Source: DSFO01 sp041640715
GTDB lineage: Archaea > Thermoproteota > Thermoprotei > Gearchaeales > Gearchaeaceae
Assembly (NCBI GenBank): GCA_041640715.1
Contig: JBEPZU010000001.1
Coordinates: 62,001 to 126,000, forward strand
Length of the DNA stretch: 64,000 bases
Direction of reading: 5' to 3'
How positions within the stretch are numbered: the stretch's first letter is position 1; each line of letters starts with the position of its first letter. Shown in pieces: positions 50,350 to 58,803 of this stretch. Position numbers and translations under genes: made by a program. The notes below the pieces were generated by a model that saw only the letters and a list, made by a program, of their open reading frames with translations, had not been told where the DNA came from and ran no database searches.

Positions 50350-51052
50350 ATTTTTCTTTTTTAAGAAGAAAGATACTATAATACATAATTTAGATCCCAG
50401 ATCTAAATTAATATATGTGTTAGTAATGTTTACTTTAGCTTTATTAAGAGGTGATTTTTTATATCTTTTTATTATATTTTTAATTTCATTAATTCCTATT
50501 TTTCTTGCTAAAATTTTTTATAATTTTTTAGTTTCGTTAAAAACTTCTTTAATATTTATTGCTTTGATTTTTATACTTAACTTTATTTTCACTTTTGATT
50601 TATTTCTTTCCTTGGCATTTGTTATAAGATTTTTAATTTTAATATCTTCCTTTTTAAGCTTCTCACTAACCACATCGCCTGATGACTTAGCCTTGGCTCT
50701 CTACAAGATGAAATTCCCCTATGATTTTGTATTGATTTTCACACTTTCAGTACGTTTTATACCTACTATAATAAGGGATGTCTCCAACATAATAGATGCA
50801 CAGCGCTCGAGGGGTTTGGAAACCCAAAAAGGTTTTATTAGTAGAATTAAAGGCTATTTGCCTATTTTGATTCCCATTTTGGCTATAGGTATAAAGAGGG
50901 CTATAAACGTGGCTGAATCCATGGAATCTAGATGTTTTGGTGCTACTGAAAAACCTACGACGCTAGATGATCTAAGATTCAGATCCTATGATTACTTATT
51001 AGTTTCTTTATGCTTGTTTTCTTTGTTATTTGTGGTGTTTATTTTCCTCTAA
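50336..51052 (+). CDS. ecfT: ECF transporter transmembrane component EcfT
   Basis: A 238-residue CbiQ/EcfT-type membrane protein with about five hydrophobic segments, an N-terminal L-D-P-R-S-K-L motif, and the coupling motifs D-A-Q-R-S-R-G-L-E and A-E-S-M-E-S-R-C-F-G-A. Its first third is more AT-rich than the rest. Together with EcfA1 and EcfA2 it is a complete group II energizing module without its own S component. Confidence 0.9.
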   Translation: MFRPEFFFFKKKDTIIHNLDPRSKLIYVLVMFTLALLRGDFLYLFIIFLISLIPIFLAKIFYNFLVSLKTSLIFIALIFILNFIFTFDLFLSLAFVIRFLILISSFLSFSLTTSPDDLALALYKMKFPYDFVLIFTLSVRFIPTIIRDVSNIIDAQRSRGLETQKGFISRIKGYLPILIPILAIGIKRAINVAESMESRCFGATEKPTTLDDLRFRSYDYLLVSLCLFSLLFVVFIFL

Positions 51053-51088
51053 AAGAAGTTTAGAAAAATGTGTAGGTAATTACGAAAA

Positions 51089-51097
51089 GATTATATT
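51089..51097 (+). promoter_or_regulatory. TATA box of the mevalonate cluster
   Basis: The sequence gattatatt is centred 27 bases upstream of the HMG-CoA synthase ATG, giving leaderless spacing for the three-gene operon. Confidence 0.6.
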
Positions 51098-51119
51098 TCG
51101 ATAAATACTAATTAGAAAG

Positions 51120-52169
51120 ATGAAGCCAAATTATTCAGTGTCAATAATAGGTTATGGAGGCTATATTCCTTTAAGAAGGGTAAAGGCTGCTGAGATTGCT
51201 CGAATTTGGGGTAAAAGTGAAAGAGCTCTGCCTGTGGAAGAAAAATCTGTAGCTTACATCGATGAAGATACAGCCACGATGGCTGTAGAAGCAGGTATTA
51301 ATGCAATAAGAAGAGCCGGAATAGATCCTTCTGAAATAGGTGCGGTCTTTGTGGGCACAGAATCCAAGATATATACAGTTAAACCTACTTCTACAGTTGT
51401 AGCAGAAGCTCTAGGTATAACTCCCTTAACGCTAGCTTCAGATTACGAGTTTGCTTGTAAGGCTGGTACTGAAGCCGTTCAAACTTCTATTGGTTTAGTA
51501 TCTTCTGGCATGGTTAAATGTTCACTCGCGATAGGCTCTGATATAGCTAGAGGAAGACCTGGTGATGAGCTAGAATATACAGCAGGAGCTGGAGCCGCTG
51601 CCTTCATATTAGCTAGAAGCAAGGTCTATAATGACATAGCTATAATAGAAGGAAGTTGTTCGTATGTTACTGATACGCCTGATTTTTGGAGAAGAGAAGG
51701 ACAAATTTATCCCATGCATTATTACAGATTCACAGGAGAACCTGCTTATTTCCATCATATAAGACAGAGTGTACTTAGACTAATGGAAGAGATGGGCTTA
51801 AAACCCTCGGATTTCAATCACGTAGTATTTCATCAACCTAATTCTAAGTTCCCTCAAGAAGTGGCAAGATCCTTAGGTTTTAAACCAGAACAGTACAAAA
51901 CAGGATTATTGGTGCCTTTCATAGGAAACACATATGCTGCTTCATCACTTTTAGGTTTAGCTGCTGTTCTAGATATTGCAAAGGCTGGTGAAAGAATATT
52001 GGTAGCTTCCTTTGGTTCAGGAGCTGGGAGTGACGCAATATCGCTGGTAGTTCAAGAAGGTATAGAGAAGGTAAGGGGATTGGCTCCTAAGATAATGGAT
52101 TACGTTTCGAGGAGGATATACGTGGATTATGCGCTTTACGCTAAGTATAGAGACAAGTATACCGAATAA
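51120..52169 (+). CDS. Hydroxymethylglutaryl-CoA synthase
   Basis: The 349-residue archaeal-type HMG-CoA synthase condenses acetoacetyl-CoA and acetyl-CoA in the mevalonate route to isoprenoid lipids. The catalytic cysteine C113 in E-F-A-C-K-A-G-T, E81 and the histidine in F-H-Q-P-N-S-K-F-P are all present. It is followed by a thiolase and a DUF35 protein, the trio known to form one channelling complex in archaea. Confidence 0.96.
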   Translation: MKPNYSVSIIGYGGYIPLRRVKAAEIARIWGKSERALPVEEKSVAYIDEDTATMAVEAGINAIRRAGIDPSEIGAVFVGTESKIYTVKPTSTVVAEALGITPLTLASDYEFACKAGTEAVQTSIGLVSSGMVKCSLAIGSDIARGRPGDELEYTAGAGAAAFILARSKVYNDIAIIEGSCSYVTDTPDFWRREGQIYPMHYYRFTGEPAYFHHIRQSVLRLMEEMGLKPSDFNHVVFHQPNSKFPQEVARSLGFKPEQYKTGLLVPFIGNTYAASSLLGLAAVLDIAKAGERILVASFGSGAGSDAISLVVQEGIEKVRGLAPKIMDYVSRRIYVDYALYAKYRDKYTE

Positions 52170-52171
52170 AA

Positions 52172-53317
52172 ATGAATGACGTTCTTATAACTGGAATAGG
52201 ATTCACCCCTGTATCTGAACATTGGGGTAGTTCTCTGAAAACCTTAGCTTTGGAAGCTGCTACTAAAGCTATAGAAGATTCCAATTACCTTAAACCGGAT
52301 TTCCTCATAGTTTCATCTTTAGCAAGCCTGTTTCAAGATCAAGAATATATTGGACATTTGATAACTGAGAATTTAGGTTTTACAGAAATACCCAGCATTA
52401 GAGCGGAAGCTGGAGAAGCTTCTGGTATGGCTGCATTAGAATTAGCTTGGTTAATGATTCGTTCTGGAAAATATAAGAATGTATTAATAGTAGGGGTAGA
52501 GAAACCTTCTGATAGATTGCCCCATGAGTTTGTATCAGCGTTTTCTTCGATGTTTGACAGAGATTATTTTTATTATAATGGAATAACCCATTCTTCTTTA
52601 TTCGCGCTATTATATAAAAGGTATCTGAAGGAGTATTCACTTAAACAGGAGGACGTGGCTGAATTTGCTTCTCATGATCATAGAATGGCTTTAAACGTTG
52701 CCCATGCTCAGTATAAGTTCCCTTTACCTGTTGAAAGAATCCTAGCCTCTCCAATAGTTTCAGATCCCATACGTTTGTTCGAATCCTTTCCTGTTTCAGA
52801 TGGTGCAGCTGCTGTAATGGTTTCTTCTGCAGATAGTGCGGAGAATAAAGATTTAGCGGTCAAAATAGAGTCTATAACTTCTGCTAGTGACGTAAGCTTG
52901 GTATATAGGGAGGACATTTTGAATTTCAATTCTCTTAGATTAGCTTTTGAAGCGTTAAAAAAACAAACCAAAATCAGCAAGAAAGAAATAAACTTTATAG
53001 AAATACATGATACATATACCATAGCATCTCCTTTAATCCTGGAGAGCTTAGGACTTGTAGATAAAGGAGAATCATGTAAAATGCTAAAGGAAGGTCAGTT
53101 TGAAAAAGATGGAAGTTTGCCTTTGAACTTAGGAGGAGGATTAAAAGCTAGAGGGCACCCTATAAGTGCCACTGCTCTCTATCAAGTATGTGAAGCTGTA
53201 CTTCAATTAAGAGGTAAAGCAGGCAATCAGCTTAGCAAGGCGGAAATAGGACTTGTTCAGTCTATGAGCAATGTTGCAGATCAATCCTACCTAGTTCTTT
53301 TGAGGCGTTTCAAATGA
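52172..53317 (+). CDS. Thiolase-superfamily protein of the HMG-CoA synthase cluster, nucleophile Cys replaced by Glu
   Basis: The 381-residue protein matches archaeal acetyl-CoA acetyltransferases in length and layout and keeps the C-terminal G-H-P motif (H329). However, the segment that normally reads A-C-A-S-G reads G-E-A-S-G, so E82 (codon 52415-52417) replaces the acyl-accepting cysteine. The usual glycine-rich C-terminal end is also changed to S-N-V-A-D. It starts two bases after the HMG-CoA synthase stop and overlaps the DUF35 gene. It probably holds the thiolase place in the complex; whether it is still an active thiolase is uncertain. Confidence 0.82.
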   Translation: MNDVLITGIGFTPVSEHWGSSLKTLALEAATKAIEDSNYLKPDFLIVSSLASLFQDQEYIGHLITENLGFTEIPSIRAEAGEASGMAALELAWLMIRSGKYKNVLIVGVEKPSDRLPHEFVSAFSSMFDRDYFYYNGITHSSLFALLYKRYLKEYSLKQEDVAEFASHDHRMALNVAHAQYKFPLPVERILASPIVSDPIRLFESFPVSDGAAAVMVSSADSAENKDLAVKIESITSASDVSLVYREDILNFNSLRLAFEALKKQTKISKKEINFIEIHDTYTIASPLILESLGLVDKGESCKMLKEGQFEKDGSLPLNLGGGLKARGHPISATALYQVCEAVLQLRGKAGNQLSKAEIGLVQSMSNVADQSYLVLLRRFK

Positions 53318-53709
53318 GCGCTCCATCCTATTGGAGGGAAAAGGTATATAGATATAGGTTAATAGCCACATATTGTGAATCTTGTAACAAGAAATTTTAT
53401 CCCCCTAAATACGTTTGTTTATACTGTGGTAAAAAGAATCTTAAAGAAGTCAAATTACCAGAAAAAGGTACTTTGATTCATTTCACATGGGTATATCAAA
53501 CATCTAAGGAATTCTCGAAATTAGCACCCTATCCTGTTGGTCTTATAAGATTAGAGGATGGTACTTTGGTGATAGCACAACTTACAGATGTGGACCACAC
53601 CGAACTTAAAGAAGGAATACCAGTCGAAGCAGTATTCAGGAAAATGTATGAAGACGGTCAATCTGGATTGATATATTATAGCACTAAGTTCAGGCCTTCA
53701 CCTCGATAG
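53314..53709 (+). CDS. DUF35 OB-fold zinc-ribbon protein of the thiolase/HMG-CoA synthase complex
   Basis: A 131-residue protein with a zinc ribbon C21/C24/C35/C38 followed by an OB fold (G-T-L-I-H-F-T-W-V near residue 51). In archaea such proteins bridge thiolase and HMG-CoA synthase and line the shared CoA site. It overlaps the thiolase-like gene by four bases and the convergent nucleotidyltransferase by 20 bases. Confidence 0.92.
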   Translation: MSAPSYWREKVYRYRLIATYCESCNKKFYPPKYVCLYCGKKNLKEVKLPEKGTLIHFTWVYQTSKEFSKLAPYPVGLIRLEDGTLVIAQLTDVDHTELKEGIPVEAVFRKMYEDGQSGLIYYSTKFRPSPR

Positions 53710-54595
53710 GTTTGATGTAATCTTCGTTGCTATGCAAAACTAATCTAACACTCCCTGTTTTATCTTCTTCCAACATACCTCTCACGCTAACCTTTTCTCC
53801 ATTTTTTAGCATTTCAGAGTATCTAAACTTGTAGGATACTATTTCGTATATTTCTGTGTTGTCTATCCTTTCAGCCTTATAAACAGAAGGAAAGGTATAG
53901 CTTAGGGAATTGTCTCTTATAATAAATTCATATTCTCTTATACCTAAAACCTTTCGGGGTTCAAAATCTTTATTTAAAATAAGCTTTATGGAATATATCT
54001 TATCTTTAAATCTTCCTTCTATTTTTTTCCTTTTTTCTATATTTTTAAATAAATCAAATTCTATCACATTTTCTAATTTCCTTTCATTATAAAGTTTTAT
54101 TATATCTTCTTCATCAAGAGGCCTTAGGATGTTTTTCTCTCGTAGCTTTAATAATGCTTGGTATACTCTCTCATGGTTTTCACCATAATATGCTAAGTCT
54201 ATATCTGAATCTTTATTATGAATACCGATTAGTATCGAGCCTCCTATACCGAAATTTCTTAGCTCCTCTTTACTCTCTTCGACCAAAAATTCAACCAATT
54301 CCTTCACTCTTAACTCAGTTTCATCGCGCGGCTCTTCCATTATTCTTTTTAATTTGGATATAGGATTATAATATACTTTTATCTTATAGATAGGAAATAA
54401 TATAGCTTTTCTTTTCAAATATTTTGATTCTTTTATTATTGGAAAATCTAGTTTGTTTATTATTTTATTTATGTTTTCTATTTTTTTATTGTTTAAATAT
54501 TTAGGGACAACAAATAGTTCATTATATTTTTTATTATAATAGATTACATAGTAAATAATGCCTTTTTCATCTTTTATTGCAGCCAATTCACGCAT
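53690..54595 (-). CDS. Nucleotidyltransferase-domain protein with C-terminal extension (COG1665-like)
   Basis: The 301-residue protein contains a minimal nucleotidyltransferase signature, G-G-S (118-120) followed by D-S-D-I-D (129-133), which would hold the metal-binding aspartates. The N-terminal 85 residues are rich in Tyr, Lys and Ile. The C-terminal 100 residues look like a beta-rich, possibly OB-type domain. It resembles the archaeal predicted nucleotidyltransferases of COG1665, whose target is unknown. It shares one base with the upstream gcvT and is likely cotranscribed. Confidence 0.72.
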   Translation of the reverse strand: MRELAAIKDEKGIIYYVIYYNKKYNELFVVPKYLNNKKIENINKIINKLDFPIIKESKYLKRKAILFPIYKIKVYYNPISKLKRIMEEPRDETELRVKELVEFLVEESKEELRNFGIGGSILIGIHNKDSDIDLAYYGENHERVYQALLKLREKNILRPLDEEDIIKLYNERKLENVIEFDLFKNIEKRKKIEGRFKDKIYSIKLILNKDFEPRKVLGIREYEFIIRDNSLSYTFPSVYKAERIDNTEIYEIVSYKFRYSEMLKNGEKVSVRGMLEEDKTGSVRLVLHSNEDYIKPIEVKA

Positions 54596-55668
54596 TACTT
54601 CTTGAAAAACGGAGGCTCTTGTATTTTGGCTTCGAAAAATTTATCTCTTATTCTAAGCTGTAGCGTTCCTCCTAAATAGAAGTGCGAACTTTTAATGTAA
54701 CCCATCGCTATTCCTCTTTCGAGGATCGGTGAATAACCTCCGCTTGTAACATATCCTATTAGCTTATTTCTTGAATAAATCTCAGTACCTTTCCTAGGCA
54801 GAGGTCCTTTCTCTTTCATCACTAAACAAACTCTTATTATATCAATACCTTCTTCCAATATTTTTTCCAAGGCTTTTTTCCCTATATATTCGTCTTTGTT
54901 TAATGAGAATATCCAATATCTTGCTCTTATAGGATCTATATCTTCGTTTATTTCATTTCCATATAAAAGGAATCCTGCTTCTAATCTGAGAATGTCTCTA
55001 CTCACTATTCCGCAAGGTTTTACTCCGTTTTCGATAAGGTTAATCCATATTTTTTTTGTTTCCTCTATTCCTGCTATTAATTCAAAACCGTTCTCTCCAG
55101 TCCATCCGCTCTTGCTTATCAACATAGTTTTTACTCCTAAGATTTCGAAGTCCTTGCTAAAGCTTTCTCTATCCAAATCTAGCCGCAAAAAGTCTAGTTT
55201 TTCTATATTCCTTCCTTGTATAGCAAGCATCGCAGTTTTAAATGTTATGTCTTCTAAGCTTACCTTATAATTTTTGGCTTTTTCCTCAATCCACTTGAGC
55301 ATTTTAGTCCTATTGATTGCATTGCATACAATCAAATATCCATTTTCTTCCAACATGAAAAGAGAAAGATCATCTACAAATCCTGCCTTTTCGTTGAGCA
55401 TTGCAACAGGTATTATTATCTTTCCAGGCTTTAGCTTAAGCACGTTTTTGGTTACAAGATAATTAAGTAAATCCTGAGAATCTTTACCTCTTACCATGAT
55501 CCTGCCCATATGAGAAACATCAAAAACCCCTATCGAAGACCTAACTGCTAAACTTTCTTCTAAAGAGTTAGAATAGTACAATGGTACTTCCCATCCTGCG
55601 AATTCTCCCATCTCAGCTTTCTTGCTTAAATGTAATTCTTTTAATGGCGTAGGTATAAGGTTTTCCAT
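54595..55668 (-). CDS. gcvT: Aminomethyltransferase GcvT (glycine cleavage T protein)
   Basis: The 357-residue protein has the GcvT features F-D-V-S-H-M-G-R-I near residue 50, the Y-L-V-T-K-N segment, G-Y-V-T-S-G-G-Y-S-P in the C-terminal half and the folate/pterin-binding barrel. It takes the aminomethyl group from GcvH, releasing ammonia and passing the methylene to a tetrahydropterin. It is separated from the gcvPA/gcvPB genes by tRNA-Gln and the ribophorin-like gene. Confidence 0.95.
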   Translation of the reverse strand: MENLIPTPLKELHLSKKAEMGEFAGWEVPLYYSNSLEESLAVRSSIGVFDVSHMGRIMVRGKDSQDLLNYLVTKNVLKLKPGKIIIPVAMLNEKAGFVDDLSLFMLEENGYLIVCNAINRTKMLKWIEEKAKNYKVSLEDITFKTAMLAIQGRNIEKLDFLRLDLDRESFSKDFEILGVKTMLISKSGWTGENGFELIAGIEETKKIWINLIENGVKPCGIVSRDILRLEAGFLLYGNEINEDIDPIRARYWIFSLNKDEYIGKKALEKILEEGIDIIRVCLVMKEKGPLPRKGTEIYSRNKLIGYVTSGGYSPILERGIAMGYIKSSHFYLGGTLQLRIRDKFFEAKIQEPPFFKK

Positions 55669-55724
55669 GAAAATAAATGGGGTTTAACTTTATTAATCGA
55701 TTATCAAAATTTATAAGATAGTAT

Positions 55725-55797
55725 AGCGCCGTGGTGTAGCGGTCAAGCATGTAGGGCTTTGGACCCTGAGACCCAGGTTCGAATCCTGGCGGCGCTA
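55725..55797 (+). tRNA. tRNA-Gln (anticodon TTG)
   Basis: The acceptor AGCGCCG pairs with CGGCGCT, the anticodon loop is CTTTGGA with anticodon TTG (CAA codons), and the T arm CCAGG-TTCGAAT-CCTGG is intact. The discriminator A at 55797 is within the stop codon (55795-55797) of the minus-strand membrane protein gene, so the two genes overlap tail-to-tail by three bases. No intron. Confidence 0.95.
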
Positions 55798-57480
55798 TTT
55801 TAGGTATTTTTCTCTTAATTGAGCAAGCAGGTTATCGATCTTAGCTTTGTTTGCTTTTATTGCATTCGTATATACTTCCAAAGATTTTCTATAAATAACT
55901 GGCTGAATCTTCTTTGTTTTATATGAATACTTCAACTCTTTAAGGTTATTTTGCTCTTTCAATAAATTGAAATAAGTATCGTTAATCGTGGATATTATTT
56001 GCTTAGTCTCTGGGTATTGGCTCATCAATGAAGATGATAAGGATTTCAAATAATTCTCTTTGGATTGAATTCCACTCTTTAAGCTTTTAACTCTAAGGTT
56101 ATAATCATGTTTCTTTATAAACCCTTTCTCAAGATTTTCTTCCAGTCTTTCTAGTTCTTCATTGTCCAACATCAATTCTTCGATCAAGTTTATGAACTTA
56201 CTCATTTCTGGAATTCTTTGTATTTTTAATGGTTTTTGTCCTGAAAAATATAGATAGGCAAGAAACATCACTGCAACGAGCAGTAATATAAAGATAACTT
56301 GAGTTACAGAATAGATCGAATTTAAATAAGGATTTATTGTTCCTGATAACGTTACTTGTAAATCCCTACCTGGGTATACATTTCTTATTTTAAATACGTA
56401 ATCATAACCTTCTCCGTGTTTGACTATAGTATCTGGTGTTGGAATCATATGTACGTCTCTAGCTAAGTTGATCGTTATTACGAGTTCGAAGTTATCGATT
56501 AATAACTGATTGAGTTTCAATGCATCTATAGAGATTTCTATTTTACCTGTATTCTTGTTTACAGTACCCAACTCTGTTATGTTTATTTGGCTGGTTATTA
56601 TCACGTTAGCCTTGGTTTGATTGAGAATCGCTCCTGGATAAAACGCATTCAACAAGGGGTATCTAAGCTTTATCAGTCCTAGGGAGTAGTTTAATGGGCC
56701 TAAGCTATCTTTTACGCTAATCACCTTTGCGTTTGGTAATAAATAAGGTGCCCATTCCTTAACTGTCTCACCTCTACCTATGTATTTCAAAGTAAAATTA
56801 TCTACTACAGTAACATAGTCTAGATTATCAATGATGATATTTCTTGTTAATCTTTCAACTTTAATCCATGGAATTTCTGGCGAGGGTCTAAAAGTGAAAC
56901 TTAGTAAGTCGGTATTAAACGGGGTCAAATTTTTTGCTTTGTAATTCAATGAAATCCTATTTTCTATCAAAGTTTGTTTGATGTCCTTAGGGCTTGTTGC
57001 GTTCACATTACTTACTGGGTACTCGAAATCAACCTTAGCAGTGATGTTAGCTATTTTATAGTCTGTCATCAAATATGCAGGAATTTCCACTTTAACTCCT
57101 GTGGTCTCTTCAAGAAATAGCTTTTCATTATAAACCCTTGTCAAGCTTATGTTTCCTTGAAATCCGTTGATGTATAGACTAAAACCTATGTATTCGTTTT
57201 TAACGGTCCCCCATTGCATAGCGATTTTTTTATCGTTGATTACGGTGTAGAGAGTTTGGTATTCATCTGGCGATAAATAGATAGCTAATTCTTTGATGAA
57301 CCCTTTTATAGTAATATTATCAACGATCACTAAAAAACCTGGATATACTTTGATTTGCCTATTCACATCTACTATTTCGCCTTCTTGTGCATACACTACA
57401 ACGTTGTTTGTAGTGAGATAAATGATTAATAGGGAAAGTATGATAAGCGGGCCTGCTTTTTTCACTCTCATTTCTTTCAT
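55795..57480 (-). CDS. Ribophorin I (OST1)-like single-span membrane protein
   Basis: The 561-residue protein has an N-terminal signal peptide (about 1-31) and a large beta-rich extracytoplasmic part with many N-x-S/T sequons. One membrane helix follows at about 390-413, then a cytoplasmic, strongly coiled-coil tail (about 425-560). Domain order and sizes match eukaryotic ribophorin I. The region P204-G235 (P-W-I-K-V-E-R-L-T-R followed by V-T-V-V-D-N-F-T-L-K-Y-I-G) aligns by eye with the human segment P-F-L-T-I-T-S-M-T-R and N-V-D-L-K-H-T-G. In eukaryotes ribophorin I is a subunit of the oligosaccharyltransferase; STT3 is encoded at 2200-4314. The homology is inferred, not tested. It is divergent from gcvPA. 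Confidence 0.68.
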   Translation of the reverse strand: MKEMRVKKAGPLIILSLLIIYLTTNNVVVYAQEGEIVDVNRQIKVYPGFLVIVDNITIKGFIKELAIYLSPDEYQTLYTVINDKKIAMQWGTVKNEYIGFSLYINGFQGNISLTRVYNEKLFLEETTGVKVEIPAYLMTDYKIANITAKVDFEYPVSNVNATSPKDIKQTLIENRISLNYKAKNLTPFNTDLLSFTFRPSPEIPWIKVERLTRNIIIDNLDYVTVVDNFTLKYIGRGETVKEWAPYLLPNAKVISVKDSLGPLNYSLGLIKLRYPLLNAFYPGAILNQTKANVIITSQINITELGTVNKNTGKIEISIDALKLNQLLIDNFELVITINLARDVHMIPTPDTIVKHGEGYDYVFKIRNVYPGRDLQVTLSGTINPYLNSIYSVTQVIFILLLVAVMFLAYLYFSGQKPLKIQRIPEMSKFINLIEELMLDNEELERLEENLEKGFIKKHDYNLRVKSLKSGIQSKENYLKSLSSSLMSQYPETKQIISTINDTYFNLLKEQNNLKELKYSYKTKKIQPVIYRKSLEVYTNAIKANKAKIDNLLAQLREKYLK

Positions 57481-57501
57481 ATTAGTGTTAATAAATATTA
57501 A

Positions 57502-58803
57502 ATGCTTATTACGTTTATGGCTATTTTCATAGACAGAATACCTGAAGAAATAAAGGTCAAAAGAAGACTCGAACTACCTGAAAGAATGGGTGAATTCAGA
57601 GCGTTAGAATTTATAAAAGAGGAACTAAAGAAAAACAAGATATTGGAACCATCTAAAGTGTTTAACCCCGATCCTCCTTTCTTTTCCTATATTGCTGCAG
57701 CAGTTGATTATGTTTCACTTTCAAGCGAACTTCTGACCTCTTATACTCCATACCAACCAGAAGCTTCTCAAGGATTGCTCCAAATATTATTCGAATATCA
57801 AAGCATGATTTCAGAACTAACAGGAATGGAAGTAGTTAATGCTTCTTTGTATGATCATTCAACAGCTCTTTGCGAAGCGCTCAGAATGGCTATTAAATAT
57901 ACTGATAGAAAGAAAATTTTGATACCTAGACATATGCGAAAGGAGAGAAAACAGGTGGTCAAGACTTACTTCAATTATCTAGGAATAGAGATAGATGAAT
58001 ATTCGATAACTGAAGATGAAGGTAAAGCTAATTTAATTGATATCGAATCTAAAATAAAGGATTCAGCAGCAATATATGCAGAATGTCCAAGTTATTTCGG
58101 AGTAGTGGATGACTCCCTTATTGAAGTTTCTTCTATAGCAAAGAGAGCAGGTGCTCTTTTCATCGTAGGCGTAGATCCTATATCTTTGGCTTTAATTAGA
58201 GAGCCGGGTTCTTATGGTGCAGATATTGTAGTAGGTGATGCTCAGCACCTAGCTTTATATCCTTCTTATGGAGGCCCTTCTTTAGGCATAATAGCTTGCA
58301 GAGAAGACTTAAAATTAATACATCTAATGCCAGGCAGAATCGTGGGTTGTACTACAACTCTAGATAGTTCAGAGCTCGGTTTTGCTTTAGTTTTACAAGC
58401 AAGGGAACAACATATAAAAAGAGAGAAGGCTACATCGAATATAACTACTAATCAATCGTGGCTTGCAGTAAGAGCTGCGATATTTCTAGCGCTGTATGGA
58501 AAGGAAGGCCTTAAAAGACTTGCTGCTAGAATTTTGATTAACACACAAAAATTGATTAAATTGTTAGAAAAATTGGGCTTCATTTCGCCTCTTTTCAAGA
58601 CTCTTCATTTCAGGAATTTCCTAGTTTATCATAACAATATAACTCGCATTCGAGAAGAAATGCTAAAGCGTGGCTTCTTTTTTGGAAGAGAAATGGGTAA
58701 GGATTTCAAAGATAGCTTGTTGTTAGGAGTCAGCGAGTATCACGATGAGAGATCTTTTGAGGAGCTTAAAGAAGCATTAGAGGAGGTGCTAGAAAATGTT
58801 TAA
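57502..58803 (+). CDS. gcvPA: Glycine dehydrogenase (decarboxylating) subunit 1
   Basis: A 433-residue protein that matches the N-terminal half of the P protein: F-F-S-Y-I near the N-terminus, T-S-Y-T-P-Y-Q-P-E-A-S-Q-G, E-L-T-G-M-E-V-V-N-A-S-L-Y-D-H-S-T-A and G-D-A-Q. It forms the heterotetrameric P protein with GcvPB and decarboxylates glycine. The first ATG is only 21 bases from the divergent ribophorin-like gene; an ATG five codons downstream is an alternative. It overlaps gcvPB by eight bases. Confidence 0.94.
   Translation: MLITFMAIFIDRIPEEIKVKRRLELPERMGEFRALEFIKEELKKNKILEPSKVFNPDPPFFSYIAAAVDYVSLSSELLTSYTPYQPEASQGLLQILFEYQSMISELTGMEVVNASLYDHSTALCEALRMAIKYTDRKKILIPRHMRKERKQVVKTYFNYLGIEIDEYSITEDEGKANLIDIESKIKDSAAIYAECPSYFGVVDDSLIEVSSIAKRAGALFIVGVDPISLALIREPGSYGADIVVGDAQHLALYPSYGGPSLGIIACREDLKLIHLMPGRIVGCTTTLDSSELGFALVLQAREQHIKREKATSNITTNQSWLAVRAAIFLALYGKEGLKRLAARILINTQKLIKLLEKLGFISPLFKTLHFRNFLVYHNNITRIREEMLKRGFFFGREMGKDFKDSLLLGVSEYHDERSFEELKEALEEVLENV
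58782..58788 (+). promoter_or_regulatory. Shine-Dalgarno site of gcvPB
   Basis: The sequence ggaggtg sits seven bases before the gcvPB ATG at 58796, inside the 3' end of gcvPA. It fixes the gcvPB start and indicates SD-led translation of a second gene in an operon. Confidence 0.7.
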
